This document shows positions 1 through 11,370 of a stretch of 64,000 nucleotides of DNA, piece after piece. The stretch spans positions 682,001 to 746,000 of the forward strand of contig BROG01000235.1 of NCBI GenBank assembly GCA_030159075.1, written 5' to 3'. The stretch is from Atrina japonica. Lineage: Eukaryota > Mollusca > Bivalvia > Pterioida > Pinnidae. Both the position numbers and the translations under genes were made by a program. The notes beneath the pieces are model-generated. The model was not told the DNA's origin and did not search any database. It saw only the letters and a list, made by a program, of their open reading frames with translations. Each line of letters starts with the position of its first letter. Positions within the stretch are counted from its first letter, which is position 1.

Positions 1-90
1 AACCATCACTGAATCAATGTTAAGCAATTTAGAAATATCTTGGGATAGGTTATTATTAAGTGTTTCAATAAACCACTTATTAACTATTTT

Positions 91-570
91 TAAGGTGTAA
101 TATACTAGGGTAATTCTCTTTAACATTGATATGTACACCACCTGTACAGTAGGGTTAAGGTGTAAGTACACTGGGCTAATTCTCTTTGACCTTGGTGTGT
201 ACCATCTCTAAGGTTAAGGTGTAGCTATGCTGGGCTAATTCTCTCTGACTTCGGTATGTACCACCTGTAGAGTTAAGGTGTAAGTACACTGGGCTAATTC
301 TCTTTGACTTTGGTATGTACCATCTCTAAGGTTAAGGTGTAGCTACGCTGGGTTAATTCTCTCTGACTTTGGTATGTACCATCTCTAAGGTTAAGGTGTA
401 GCTACACTGGGCTAAGGTATGTAACATCCATAGAGTTAAGGTGTAAGTACACTGGGTTTAATTCTCTTTGACTTTGGTGTGTACCGGTACCATCTCTAAG
501 GTTAAGGTGTATCTACGCTGGGTTAATTCTCTCTGACTTTGGTATGTATCATCTCTAAGGTTAAGTTTGT
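91..570. repeat. Minisatellite, about 60-bp unit
   Basis: About eight imperfect copies of a unit built around GGTTAAGGTGTAAGTACACT followed by GGGCTAATTCTCT and a GTATGTACCATCTCTAAG segment. Copies differ by point changes and one is shortened near 415. No coding potential is seen. Confidence 0.85.
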
Positions 571-575
571 TTTTT

Positions 576-2628
576 TTTTTACTGAGAAAACAATTGCCCC
601 CCACATTTGATTTACTTCCTACACCACTGCGTTAATATTTTATAACAAAATTAGTTACTATCCAATTCTGTAGACCCGTTGTTCCGGATAGCATGCACAT
701 TTTCGTGCATTACAATCGATGTGATTTTCTGCTATTGTAAAAGTTAATATATTCAACCCTCCTTTTCAACAAAAAAAAAAATCCTAGATCCGCCCCTGCG
801 ACACAAAATTAGTCTTACAATTGTTTTACTGAGCTAACGCTTCGGGGTAAATCTGTTTATGACGGAGGATTCGCCGATCCCCAGCCAAATTTTGTAAAAC
901 TACTGAATGAAACGACTGAATAAACTTTTAAATTAATGTGTTCGTTAAACAAACGGAGACAAAGTCAAAACTCTTTCAAGGCGGCAATCAATTAATTTAA
1001 GCAATTAGTTTTCCAAAACAACGATCATATTTGAAACTTGAAACCAGTTACAATAATCACACTCTATCTTCAATTGCCATGTGCATTATGTAGCAGTATT
1101 GGTAATTTTCTAATCGCTTTAGATGATTAGAGCGCGACCAGCACGGTAGTTTCAAGTACAAAGCAAACACTTGTGTCCAGGACCACCTTCAGCGGCGTTT
1201 ATGAATGAAGCCTGTGGATTCAAGGGGTGCGTACGTCCCATATATCGACGCCAAATTATAGATGTATATATATTGTACAGTAAAAACCAAATAAAAACCT
1301 AGAAGTTTACAAAAATGTATATAACCTATGTTTTTTTTTAATAAAACGTTGGAAAATAGAAATAAATAACCCAAATCTTCGCCTTCCCTCTAATTTGAAA
1401 TCCTGGATCGACCCTGACACAGGTATGTTTGTGATTTTATGGCTTTTGACTAGGCTTTGTTTTCATTCAGTAACTCTCTGAAATGTCTGCTCTACATATC
1501 GGTAAAGAAATTTTTGTTTGCGTTTTCTCAGCATGCATAAATATGAAAATTTATTCGTAAACAAGCATTCATTGGATCATAATGTATACGACTTTCCCTT
1601 CTATTATTATCAATTAAAGATCATAAAAAGTTAATCATTGATGATATCCGATTCTTTACACAGAGTGAACGCACCATTCTCACGCGTTCGGCGTCTTGTC
1701 CCCCATAATTACGACCCTCTTTGACAATTCCTGGATCCTCCCTGGTTATGTACTAATCGATATTTACAAATTATGTCATTTTTTTGTAGGTAAAACGTCC
1801 ACCTCAACGCTGGAAAAATGTTTCTGGAAAATCCAAACTAAATTTGGCCTAATTATGTATTCATCCTGAAATTAGGCCTTTTTCCAATATGCACTAAGTA
1901 AAATATTTATCGACTTCCTAATAAACAGGATTTTTAAAAAATCTATTTTGGCCGGATTGCGAAGCAAATACCGGTGTATGATTTGAAGATGTCTGTCCGT
2001 CCGTGTGTCTGAGTCGACAATTTTGCTTTAGCTGTTGTGTTTATATAGATCCGTTGCCAGAAAATCGTTTAGGGTATCACGTTGTAACGTCACATGGTGG
2101 TAGAACACGATGTCCTTAGTTGAATCTGACCTACAGTTCTTCTCGATTTGGTCACACTACCCTTAGCGGTTTCTTGTTATATGTGCTGGTGTGACTGGTC
2201 AACAGTAGATGCATGCTCATCCATTGCACCTGATCCCACCTCTGGATTTCTGATTTCCAGATGTCCGTGTTTGTCCCATTTTCACCAGATTTGTATATTT
2301 GTCACTTGGATATCCTGAAGATTAATACTATCTGTGATTTTTATATTCAGATGGAGAGGTAAGTACTGTTTTGGACGACGTGTCACGAGTAAGCGTAGCA
2401 TAAACAAATATTCGTGTCTGGAGTACTCCAGTCACTGTATAAAATGTGACCAATGATTCTACTATTAAACTAATAATACTACTGTAGTGCTTCAGTGATG
2501 CTGAAAATGGCATGTGAAGCATTCGTTAGTGCTACTACATACATGTTGTTAAATAAACAAGTTGTTTACAATATTTAACAGTCATTACTGTGTCGGACAT
2601 AACACAGCTCCGAAAAAATGTAAGGAAT
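576..2628. other. Intergenic stretch without a recognisable gene
   Basis: AT-rich sequence with stop codons in all frames. Positions 2200-2330 (ACCTGATCCCACCTCTGG and flanks) resemble a dispersed repeat whose relatives appear in opposite orientation near 6165-6260 and 59560-59650. Nothing else is supportable here. Confidence 0.5.
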
Positions 2629-2634
2629 TGAATA

Positions 2635-2640
2635 TTTATT
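2635..2640 (-). promoter_or_regulatory. Candidate poly(A) signal for the SxIP-array gene
   Basis: TTTATT on the plus strand reads AATAAA on the minus strand, about 190 bp past the stop codon of the minus-strand gene. Position and orientation fit, but the hexamer is common in AT-rich DNA. Confidence 0.35.
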
Positions 2641-2828
2641 GGAACATTTTAATGTAGAAACATAATGCAGACAAATAATATTTAATGCATTGTTGCATTT
2701 TAATAACTACAGAGGTATGACAATGCAATCTTTCTTTTAATTATTTAGAAATACGAGAACTGTAAATAAATGTTTCTGATCAGATTTAAATAAATGTCAC
2801 ACCTGAGACTGCACGAGGATTTCACTAG

Positions 2829-5211
2829 TTACAATGTATATAGAACAGTCTTAGAGAACAATCTCTTTGTTCTGAGTGTTCGGGTTGGCTTTCTCTGTGT
2901 CGGAGGGTGTGGCACAAATATTTGTTTACCATACGGAATAGCAACATCAGATGATATTTCACTGGAACTCGTACATTTCCTTGTATCCATTTTAGCTCGA
3001 GAAAGAACTGGAATGCGATTTGGTTTTTGTGCAGTATGTAGGCCTACTGCTTTTTTGGTCCCTTGACGAAGTACTGGGATTCCACTAGGTTTTTGATCAG
3101 GATTCCCTAATGTTTTGGTCCCTTGACAAAGTACGGGGATTCGACTCGCCTTGTGTGCAGGATTCCCTAATTGTTTGGTCCCTTGACAAAGTACTGGGAT
3201 TCGACTCGGTTTGTGTGCAGGATTTCCTAATGTTCTGGTCCCTTGACAAAGTACTGGGATTCGACTCTGCTTTTGTGCAGCTTTTCCCGATATTTTGTCG
3301 GTTTTGTTCCCTAGACAAAGTACTGGGATGCGACTCAGTTTTTGTACAGAATCCCCTACCCTTTTCTCATTTTTGGTCCTTAGACATTCTGGCGTCAACA
3401 ACTCTGGGCAGTAAACTGTATTCCTGGTTTCAGTAGAAATGATTGCTCTTTTGTTTTGTGTTCTATTGGAGGTAGCCAAATATTGTTTTCCTTCATCTAA
3501 AACTTGGACATTTTTGCCTTCGTTATGTCGACTTCTAGTGAGAGCGTGCTCTGAAGGACTTATCATTTCTTCTCGATGAAAGAATACAAGAGAACTGTTA
3601 GATTGATTTAATTGATTCTTGTAGAATGGAGAAGATTTCGTCAGTTTCATTGCAGTTTCGTCGGTATTTTCGTCCAATTCGTTTGACAATTCTTTTGATG
3701 TATACAAGAATTTCCAAGAAGGTACTGCTTGTATAGACGCCATGTGTGGTGCGGACATTGTGGATTGTGTGCCTCCGAATTGAGGAGTGTTCAATTGTCT
3801 GTGAAAGAGGTCCTTCAAATATTCCATTCTAACAGGAATTAAACTTCCTCTTCTAATTACAGAAAATGGTGGTATCATTTCCCTTTTGACGAACGCTGTC
3901 AAATAAGTCACATTACTGCTGCATTTATCTCTGTGGAGAATTTTCACGGCCACCATCTTTGGGTCACATAGAATCGAGTACGATCCATCATTTGACGACA
4001 GGTTTATCTGTCGTTTGGTATCTCCATATATAGTCAATGGGATTTCATTAAATTTCCTGATATCAGGTAAAATTATGTGTGATGATTGCCATACATTTCT
4101 CTTGGGTATATGATCAATGAATGCCAAAGATGGTAGATGTTCTTGCATGATTTGGCAATTCTTTTCGTTTGCAGTACGGACAAATTGTTTGAGAACGTTT
4201 TCCCTTTGAATGGCAACGACCGATTCCTCTGACTCGGACTCTCTAAAGCTTCTGTTCGAGACCGGAATCCCTTTAATTTCAGGATGGGTACCATTTGCAT
4301 AGTGAGATTTGACTTTCTCTGTGTTTTGGCAGAATTCATACATATCGGTGGTGTTTATATTATCATTTGGAGGTGACGTATTGTGGAGAGGCGGCAGATA
4401 TCTTATGCTTCTTTTCGTTTGGAAATTTTTAACCATCAAAGAATGTGGATCTGTGAGGGACATCAATAGATTGCTACAACCATTGGAACAGATGTACTCC
4501 ACGTCAAAGTTGGAAGTTGTTTGTGGCTCCCGAAACAATTTTCGGCTTTCTGACTTGTTAAGTGCTATTTTCGGAAAAACCCGTCCGAACTCTCCATGTG
4601 AACAACTCTCCTCATTTACTGTCGTCAAAACTTGTGTTAAGCCAAGATTTTTATAGCTAAACTGACGACCGTCTATTAAAATTTTAAAGTTTTGTTTGGT
4701 GTTGTATGTTTCCTTCTGACCAAAGACGGCGATGTCAATTGGGGGGCAAACAGGAAGAGTGGTGGACAAGGACGGTTGACCGAAACCATGTGTCTTTCTG
4801 TATCTCAAATATTCTTCTTGAAACTCGGACAGAAACCACATTGGATAGGTTACACCTAAACGTCTTCTTTCCATTGTCTTTCCGTTGATAGCCTCCTTCA
4901 TCACATCTTTTACTTGAGACAATTGGAAAATAAGATCCATTCTGCATTTTATCAGGTCCTCCCTTGTTTCACCTATCTTTACTTCTCGTTCACCCGGCTT
5001 GGGAAACAAATGGGGTTTCTCCAGTTTTAAATTGTTGATCTTTGTGAGGCTGGTGTTGACTCGAATCTTGTGGATTTCAGAACGGCAGTTCCATTGTTCT
5101 TCTTCCTCGCAACATTTCCAGATATTTGTCTTGGCTTCAGCCACTTCATCCCGAAGTTTTCTAATGTTTCTCTGATTTTCAGCACACATTTTTAACATGC
5201 GCAGCATGGAC
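2829..5211 (-). CDS. SxIP-array gene, long last exon
   Basis: A 2383-base exon after a T10GCAG acceptor, open for 793 codons to a stop at 2829. This is far longer than chance in such AT-rich DNA. It holds the coiled N-terminal part (SMLRMLKMCAENQRNIRKLR), a polar middle and the IPVL repeat array, and ends in a basic tail (TRTLRTKRLFSKTVLYTL). Confidence 0.9.
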
Positions 5212-7876
5212 CTGCAAAAAAAAAATGTCGAAATAAATGTACAGTGCAATTTTCCATATCAAATATTAAGTAAGCTATTGTTTTAGAAATGCATTACATT
5301 TTTTTCTTGATATTTAGTTTCTTTTCAGATTGTTGTAACATTTCTCATGCGTTAGTTCACGTCATTCATACTTACTCTTTTTGGTTCTCCTTTCTTTCAA
5401 CTGTATTTTCAGTAAATCTATCTCCGTTTTCAAGATCATTTGCTCCAGAATTTGTATGTTTCTCTGAAAATGATATAATTGAAGATTATCTAAAACATGA
5501 CACTACTTTTAAATTATTTAATACAATGTATATGCTTTCTGAATCCATCTTCTCATCAAAGTTAATGATGATTTCATAAATCTTTAACGAACTTGTAATA
5601 TGTTCTATTCATTATATAGTTTCTCTCTAGATTGAATGTTTTTCCAATGTAATCACCGTCCATTGTGATTCTCGAGACATATTAACTGTTGTTCTTTAAA
5701 GGGGTACTAGCTGTGTTTTCCACATTTTTTTTTCAGTTTCACTGCTTAGATTAATATACAATAACAAAAAAGAGATATACACAGGCATAAGACTTCTTAA
5801 ATTCCTATACATTTTGTGAACATTGCTTTAGAAATTCCGGATTGAAACTGTTTTTTAATTGCAATTGATTAACTCAACCTTACTATCTGCATATGAATGC
5901 CACACTGAACCTGACCTTATGTTCACACAAGATATCTGAATATAAGATTTTTATGCCTGTTCAAAGCTCTTATTTGTCATTGTACATCAAGTACAATTAG
6001 TAAAAGAAGAAAAAAATGAAATATTTTTTTTTGGGGGGGGGGGGGTAAAGACAGCTAATGCTCCTTTAACTATTTTAACATTGATTATAACAAAACATCT
6101 ATACAGTATGTAACATTACTTACAGAGTATAAACGAAGAAGTACCAATAGGTATTTGAGACACTAAGTCCATTAGAATTCGACAAACTGGATCTCAACAT
6201 AAACAACAATTGTGACTTCCAAACGGGATTGGACTAGGTGCCGGAAGGAGTCGGCGTCCCATATAAGCATGCTACACCCGCAGATGTTCAGTATTATCTT
6301 GGGATTACTCACCATGTTCTTGTTTGGGTGAAGAGTTATCTACGTTAATTTGAGAATAAATTTTATGTGTTCCTGTAGCATGGTCAGCCTTCAATGGTTG
6401 TCGTCCAGGTTTACTAACTACGTCGTTCATACGTCCATCTACAAGCGTAAATGTTTTGTTATTTAACGAAAATCATTTGTATTACCTGAGCAAGTAGAAA
6501 TTAAATTCAAGTGGAATCAATGGTAAACAGGAGGATGTGTAGCAAATGTTGGATTTAGTTGTCAGATCGTATCAATAATTTGATGTTTATAGGAACCAAT
6601 AAAGAATTTTAGGTTTTATATGCCTAAAATGCGGCCACATTTGAAGAGTGGGATTTATTATCAGAAACGTTTCTCGAAAGTGCAGGATATTCGACTTCAG
6701 TTAGGGGACCCTTCTAGAGGGTATCACTGGGGAAGACTGGCTTTAGAGTCTTCCCCATAGTGACAAAGGTTTACTTTATTTTTTGAGTAGGATCGCGGGG
6801 TGGGAGTCTGGGCCCAAGAGGTTTACATGGTGATGATATTATGATACACTTTTATATGATGCAAATGCTGGGTTATGTTTGTGTTTGTAAACAGAAGGGA
6901 AATCACACAAACACACACACACACACACGCACGCACGCACGCACACTTGGACAATTCAAATAGATATACTTACGCCTTAATTTCTTAATAATGTGTTGCG
7001 TCTCCATTTTCGTGGGTTTTCGAGCTGGAGGACTTACACAAAACGCTACGTTCTTTAATTGTTCTGATTCTATGTGAACTGTAATGTTAAGTATAAATTA
7101 TAAGAGGATTTTACAAGCGCTTTGTCAATCGTAGTGGCATCATGATACATCACAACGATAATTTACGAAATATTTATCCAAAATTATAATTCTGTAAAAT
7201 TTAGGTTTTAACAGAATAGTAAACAATTTTGCTGTCAGAGTTTCGACGAAAATATTAAATTTAGAAAATAGAGATTGCATTAATTAAACATACGCAGACA
7301 CTTTGAATTATTTTCTGACAAAACGTTATTCAGTTTGAAAAATAGTATCAGAATCAGGGGATGTTGTTAACTAGGTGAAACATTACCAGGTTTCTCCTGT
7401 CTGTTTTCATTTCTCATATTCTCTGATTGTAAATGAGTATTTAGAGAAATCTCTTTGTTGGTGTTTTCGGTGAGTACTTTAGATCTCTCAGTATTTCTCT
7501 TGCTGAATTTCCGTGGCGGTGGGCTGATACAAAACATCGTCGGACCACTTTTCCCATTCGTCTCTCTGTCACTTTCTGACTCCTCGAGTCTAGGAAAAGA
7601 GATACTAAAGTTAATAGTTATAAAATTATATTAAAATTATTTCGAACAAGTTGAATAATAATGTAACAAAAGTAGTAGCCAGCTGATAGGTATGACGAAT
7701 ATTCCACAACTATATAGTATATTAATATTTTCTAGTGACTAGTAATCTAAACAAACTTTAAGATAATATTAAGCGGACATAGTTTTATACACACTTTCGA
7801 AACAAATTTTGAAAGAAAATTGTGTACTAGTCTAGGAAAGCATATAAACTTACGATTTGTTACTTTTATCGATCAT
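2829..7876 (-). CDS. Unrecognised protein with C-terminal SxIP repeat array, six exons
   Basis: I joined six exons on the minus strand: 7876-7854, 7589-7387, 7078-6974, 6438-6313, 5463-5376 and 5211-2829. All have AG/GT borders and phases that agree, giving 975 residues and a stop. The start is the ATG at 7876 (MIDKSNKS). Exons 2 and 3 each carry a related motif, FCISPPPRK and FCVSPPARK, of the S-P-x-x-R/K type used by cyclin-dependent kinases. Exon 6 opens with a charged, probably coiled region (residues about 183-300). Near residues 808-918 there are six copies of a unit containing [SN][RG]IPVL, mostly preceded by a Lys. S-x-I-P in basic context is the known EB1-binding motif, so a microtubule plus-end or spindle role is a reasonable inference. 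A short stretch reading VAVKILHRD loosely recalls tastin/TROAP, which also has SxIP motifs, but I recall that only from memory. No enzyme domain, signal peptide or membrane segment is seen. Confidence 0.75.
3055..3350 (-). repeat. In-frame coding minisatellite, 60-bp unit
   Basis: Four close and two weaker copies of a unit containing GGTCCCTTGACAAAGTACTG and GGGATTCGACTC on the plus strand. On the coding strand each 60-bp unit is exactly 20 residues, giving SRIPVLCQGTKTLGNP-like blocks. Outer copies are 66-69 bases, still multiples of three, so selection on frame is likely. Confidence 0.85.
5376..5463 (-). CDS. SxIP-array gene, exon 5
   Basis: Acceptor CATTTTCAG, donor GTAAGT. Its 88 bases restore the phase between exons 4 and 6, which could not be joined directly. 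That is the main reason for calling it. Encodes EKHTNSGANDLENGDR followed by a Lys/Glu-rich end. Confidence 0.7.
6020..6046. repeat. T-run followed by G-run
   Basis: A homopolymer T tract runs directly into about 13 G. Similar T/G or C tracts occur near 8707-8728, 19698-19708 and 37101-37111. Length in the assembly is probably unreliable. Confidence 0.6.
6165..6260. repeat. Dispersed repeat shared with 59560-59650
   Basis: Shares AAGTCCATTAGAAT and a block like GGAAGGAGTC(G/A)GC with positions 59568-59648, in the same orientation. The intron between exons 4 and 5 of the minus-strand gene contains it. Identity of the family is unknown to me. Confidence 0.6.
6313..6438 (-). CDS. SxIP-array gene, exon 4
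   Basis: Acceptor ending TTGTAG, donor GTGAGT. Encodes a low-complexity polar stretch starting HGRMNDVVSKPGRQP. The only frame that fits exon 3 is the only open one. Confidence 0.65.
6902..6947. repeat. CA/CACG microsatellite
   Basis: A run of CA dinucleotides passing into GCAC tetranucleotides, inside an intron of the minus-strand gene. Confidence 0.9.
6974..7078 (-). CDS. SxIP-array gene, exon 3
   Basis: Acceptor AACATTACAG, donor GTAAGT. Encodes HIESEQLKNVAF followed by CVSPPARKPTK, echoing the exon 2 motif. It ends with the basic stretch IIKKLR and one base of the next codon. Confidence 0.75.
7387..7589 (-). CDS. SxIP-array gene, exon 2
   Basis: Preceded by TTTTCCTAG and followed by GTAATG. 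Encodes a hydrophilic segment rich in Glu, Ser, Asn and Lys with the motif FCISPPPRKFSKRN. It is open across 67 codons and leaves one base (G) for exon 3. Confidence 0.75.
7854..7876 (-). CDS. SxIP-array gene, coding exon 1
   Basis: Encodes MIDKSNK plus two bases of the next codon, then GTAAGT. The split serine codon (TC|A) joins cleanly to exon 2. An in-frame start further upstream in the spliced message cannot be excluded. Confidence 0.65.
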
Positions 7877-7981
7877 ATCGTTAAAAATTATCAGTTTTTT
7901 TCATCTGGAAGAAAATACACGTCTGAATACAACAAACGTTGTCGGCGTTGTGAGGGATCTATCATCAACGTAATTGTTCAA

Positions 7982-7989
7982 TGACGTCA
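7982..7989. promoter_or_regulatory. Perfect CRE palindrome
   Basis: TGACGTCA, the full CREB/ATF palindrome, about 106 bp upstream of the ATG of the minus-strand SxIP-array gene. Being palindromic it can serve either direction. Confidence 0.55.
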
Positions 7990-8039
7990 TGGGATTTTTG
8001 ACCAACGAGAAGCAATGTTACATAACCGGCGTAAATCAG

Positions 8040-8049
8040 TATATAAAAG
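8040..8049 (+). promoter_or_regulatory. TATA-like box on the plus strand
   Basis: TATATAAAAG lies 50 bp from the CRE and points away from the minus-strand gene. It could be a divergent promoter, but no convincing plus-strand gene follows before the transposon at 8140. Confidence 0.3.
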
Positions 8050-8139
8050 AAGCTGTCTGAATGGTTGAACGAGGACGATCTCAAGGAACATTATAATAAA
8101 TGGAAGTCGTTTTCAATTATTAGTTTTCGCAACTCATTA

Positions 8140-9527
8140 GGGGACGATCATTTGATTCCGAGGGGAGGGCTGGCAAATTTTGTCGAGTTAGTTTATTTAT
8201 TTTCATTCTGTCGCAGGACAGAATATTTATTTTCAAGCAGACCAGGGACAAGTTATTTATTTTCTTCATTTTTTTTTCGCTCTTGCTGTGAAATCAGAAA
8301 TATAATATATTGCAGTGGCGGATCTAGAATTTTTTCAAAGTGGGGAGTTGAGGGGTAACATAGGTATAAATACTATTCAAAAGTGTCATAATATACGAAT
8401 CTCATTGTACATTGGCTTATTGTAAGGCAAGATTGTGATAAGGAACCCTTAGGAAGGTATCATGCTTTCCCATTTCATTAATTTGGAAGCCTTAACTGGT
8501 ATTTGTGGGGCCTCTGTGACCCAGTGGTTAGAGTATTGGGCTTTAAATACTACATGTATTCAAAATTCAACTTCTTATATTTGGCAAGTGTACAGACACA
8601 CACACAAATGGATGGAAACAGTCTCTGTACTGTCTTTAACCAAACTTTGATGTTCTCAATTAAAGGCGGATCAAGGAATTTTCAAAGTTTTTTGTTTTGT
8701 TTTTGTTTTTTTTTTTTTGGGGGGGGGGACATGACGCCGTACGCGTGAAAATGGTGCGTTCATTCAGTGTAAAGAATTGGATATCATTGATGATTAATTT
8801 TTTTTATCTACCGGGTGTTATTAGCACGGGGAAAAATCATATACATTTTGATATTATGCAAATTTTTATTACAAATAAATTTTCATATTCATACATGCTT
8901 AGTAAACGTAAACGGAAATTTATTTACTGGTATGTAGGACAAACACATGAGAGAAACTGATATAAAACAAAGCGTAGTCAAAAGCCATGAAATTCAAAAT
9001 ATATAGACAAATCCAGGGGGATCTATGATTTCAGTGAAGTTATAGGGAAGGAAGCGTAGAGCGTTGCAAGGCGCAAAAATTTTGGTAATTTATTTTATTA
9101 ATCTTCCAACTTCTTATTTAAAAATACAGAGGTTTTAATCATTTTTTGTCAAATTCTGGGCTTTTGAGTTTATTTCAATTACTGTACATACATCTATATT
9201 TTGGTGTTTAAACAGGTGGTTGGGTAGTGTACGCCCTTTTATGCCCCTTTGAATCTGCCACTGTATTATGTATATTAATGTCTTTATATTAGCCTTTACA
9301 AAAAGATGGCTAGCGTAGCGAGCCGAAAAAAATTGCAGAATGAAATAGCCTCGAAAATTTTTAAACATTGATTAATTTTTAACACAACTTTAGCACCAGT
9401 TAAGATCAGATTATTTATTTTATTGCTAGTCGAGGACAGATTATTTATTTTCAATATTTTCATAGCAAAAATATTTATTATCAAAATCTGCCAGCCATCT
9501 TTCCCTCAGAATCAAATGGTCGTCCCC
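8140..9527. mobile_element. PIF/Harbinger-like non-autonomous transposon
   Basis: The two ends are inverted repeats: GGGGACGATCATTTGATTCC at the left and its near-complement, ending GGTCGTCCCC, at the right. TTA is duplicated on both sides (8137-8139, 9528-9530), as PIF/Harbinger elements do. Subterminal TTATTTATTTTC blocks are mirrored too (8190-8260, 9405-9480). No transposase ORF is present; the interior holds other repeat debris. Confidence 0.75.
8500..8560 (+). mobile_element. Fragment of a tRNA-like SINE head
   Basis: GGGGCCTCTGTGACCCAGTG followed by GTTAGAG resembles the head of the SINE at 11197 and 42335. Only the first part is recognisable and it lies inside the larger inverted-repeat element. 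Confidence 0.4.
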
Positions 9528-9530
9528 TTA

Positions 9531-10850
9531 GGCCCATGCAAACGTGAAACTTGGGTACGATGATCGTGTCATCAAATGTATTCAATATATACTCAAGCCA
9601 AACTTGTTGACTGTTAAGTTGCATGCCAGAACCTTGATGTAACTGACTAAGACACACTGGTTCTTTTCATTGCATGAAAAATCAATGGGATAAAAAAATC
9701 TTGATTTTCTCTTTAAAAGTGAACACTACATTGAGTATGGAACTCAAAATCTGAGACTGTACTCAAACTATTATTTTGATATTTCTAAAATTATCCTCAA
9801 ATAAGCAATAATTTCCGAATTGGTATCATTTAGCTTAATACCTGTTCAATTTTCCTACTTTTTCAGGTTAAATTAATCTGTCAATGATATAATTTTAGGG
9901 ATAAACAGGTCATAATTCAGTGTCTGAAAGCTACAAATGTACCTCTCATGTCTTGTAAAATCTAAAATATTTACGGTGAAGCATACCCTGTACTCGGGCA
10001 ATATGGCACTGATAAATGTACATATAAAAGATTTTGATCCAACAATATCAGAATTCAGTTCTATAAAAGTTAGGAGCTGCGATCCCAGTAGAGATATTGA
10101 CTTAGTGTATTGAAAATAAGTAACTGTGTATTGAAAATAAAGTGTATTTTTAATAATTAGCCCTACTTGTTGTCATTGACTGGAAAATATGTTGCTGCAT
10201 TTTACATGAAATTTTCATATTTTTCGAGGGGAGGTCCCCTCCCGCACATATCCCCTCTCTGGTTACCTGTCCCTGGAAGAAGACCACCACTCCGCCAAAA
10301 GCAGGGCTTTTGTTGACCTTTTTGGGAACATAGCCCATGGTGCTGGAATTGGGACTTTTGCAGCATTTTGACTCAAAATTAGGAATTATTTACATATGAC
10401 TGAAAGACAGAATTTCATTTATCTTGACATTTGCTATCTTTTTTAATCTGTTTTATTGTCAAGCTGCTGTATCTCAACTTTCAAGGAAAAAAAACTGGAA
10501 AATATCAACATAAAAAGATGTTTTGTTGGTGATTGGGAGATTTGGGGAAAAAAGATATAATGATTTGCGATTGGGAATATAGCCCAATATCGGCTATAAG
10601 CTTGGAGGGAAAAAAAAAGCCCAAAAAGGTCAAGTTTCCATGCACTTTAAATACAGGATCATACAGTATCTTACACTAAATAAAAAGTGAGCAAGCGTGT
10701 CACTGATTCTATCTATCGTGGTCAGTGAATTGTAATCAAATTTTGAAAATTGGGAAGTGAAAAATGAAATTAATCAGTGACATATATCATGTAATGTTTA
10801 TTACTTATACTGTACATTTTTTAATCTTTGTCAATAACCAATTGTTATCT
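9531..10850. other. Intergenic stretch, old repeats only
   Basis: No gene is supported. Positions about 9750-9870 share TACTCAAACTATT and a following AT-rich block with 29098-29190, so an old dispersed repeat is likely. Positions 10330-10620 resemble the repeat with CCCAATTTGG blocks seen near 48935, in degraded form. Confidence 0.4.
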
Positions 10851-10851
10851 G

Positions 10852-10905
10852 AAACAAGAGGCCCAATGGGCCTCAACTGTCACCCGAGTTAAATGGGTGA
10901 TTATA
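10852..10905. repeat. Dispersed repeat with GGCCCAATGGGCC palindrome
   Basis: AACAAGAGGCCCAATGGGCC followed by TCAACTGTCACCCGAG. I recall near-identical sequence as a frequent element in bivalve genomes, but cannot search here. Confidence 0.4.
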
Positions 10906-10975
10906 GAGAGAATATGCCAACTGTTCATCTACACGATTCACGGGAGGTAATACAAATGTCTTACTAATTTATGTA

Positions 10976-11205
10976 CAGCATGTTCAGTGTACACAGAGAA
11001 ATACGTTCTGTGTTGATCACTTGCTGGGGGTCTCCATGTTCAGTGTACACAGAGAAATATGTTCTGTGTTGATCCCTTGTGGGGGCCTCCATGTTCAGTG
11101 TACACAGAGAAATATGTTCTGTGTTGATCCCTTGCTGGGGGCCTCCATGTCCAGTGTACACAGAGAAATATGTTCTGTGTTGATCCCTTGTTGGGGGCCT
11201 CCATG
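10976..11205. repeat. Minisatellite, about 60-bp unit
   Basis: Four copies of a unit carrying TGTACACAGAGAAATATGTT and CTGTGTTGATCCCTTG, each followed by a GGGGGCCTCCATG segment. That last segment is also the start of the SINE that follows, so the array may have grown from the SINE's 5' edge. Confidence 0.85.
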
Positions 11206-11370
11206 GCTGAGTGTTTAGAGCATCGTGTTTTGAACCATGAAGTCTCCCTGTTTTGGTCATTGCAAGTTTGAGTCCAGCTGGAACCTAAGCTGTTTGCCTG
11301 ATAATTGCAAAATTCCATTATAACCAGGTACTCTTCACCATTAAAAACCGACAACCACCATATAAATGAA
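11197..11370 (+). mobile_element. tRNA-derived SINE
   Basis: The head GGCCTCCATGGCTGAGTG plus TTTAGAGCATCGTG resembles a Ser/Leu-type tRNA with an A box. A weakened B box (AGTTTGAGTCC) follows, then a body ending in CAACCACCATATAAATGAAA. The same body is found at 21440-21500, 23180-23240 and 42500-42560. Confidence 0.65.

Noticed and set aside
3097..3436. ORFs opposite or shifted to the SxIP repeat
   Set aside because: Shadows of the coding minisatellite; the long minus-strand frame is supported by joined exons upstream.
8065..8358. 97-codon plus-strand ORF after the TATA-like box
   Set aside because: Most of it lies inside the inverted-repeat transposon end and the text shows no domain.
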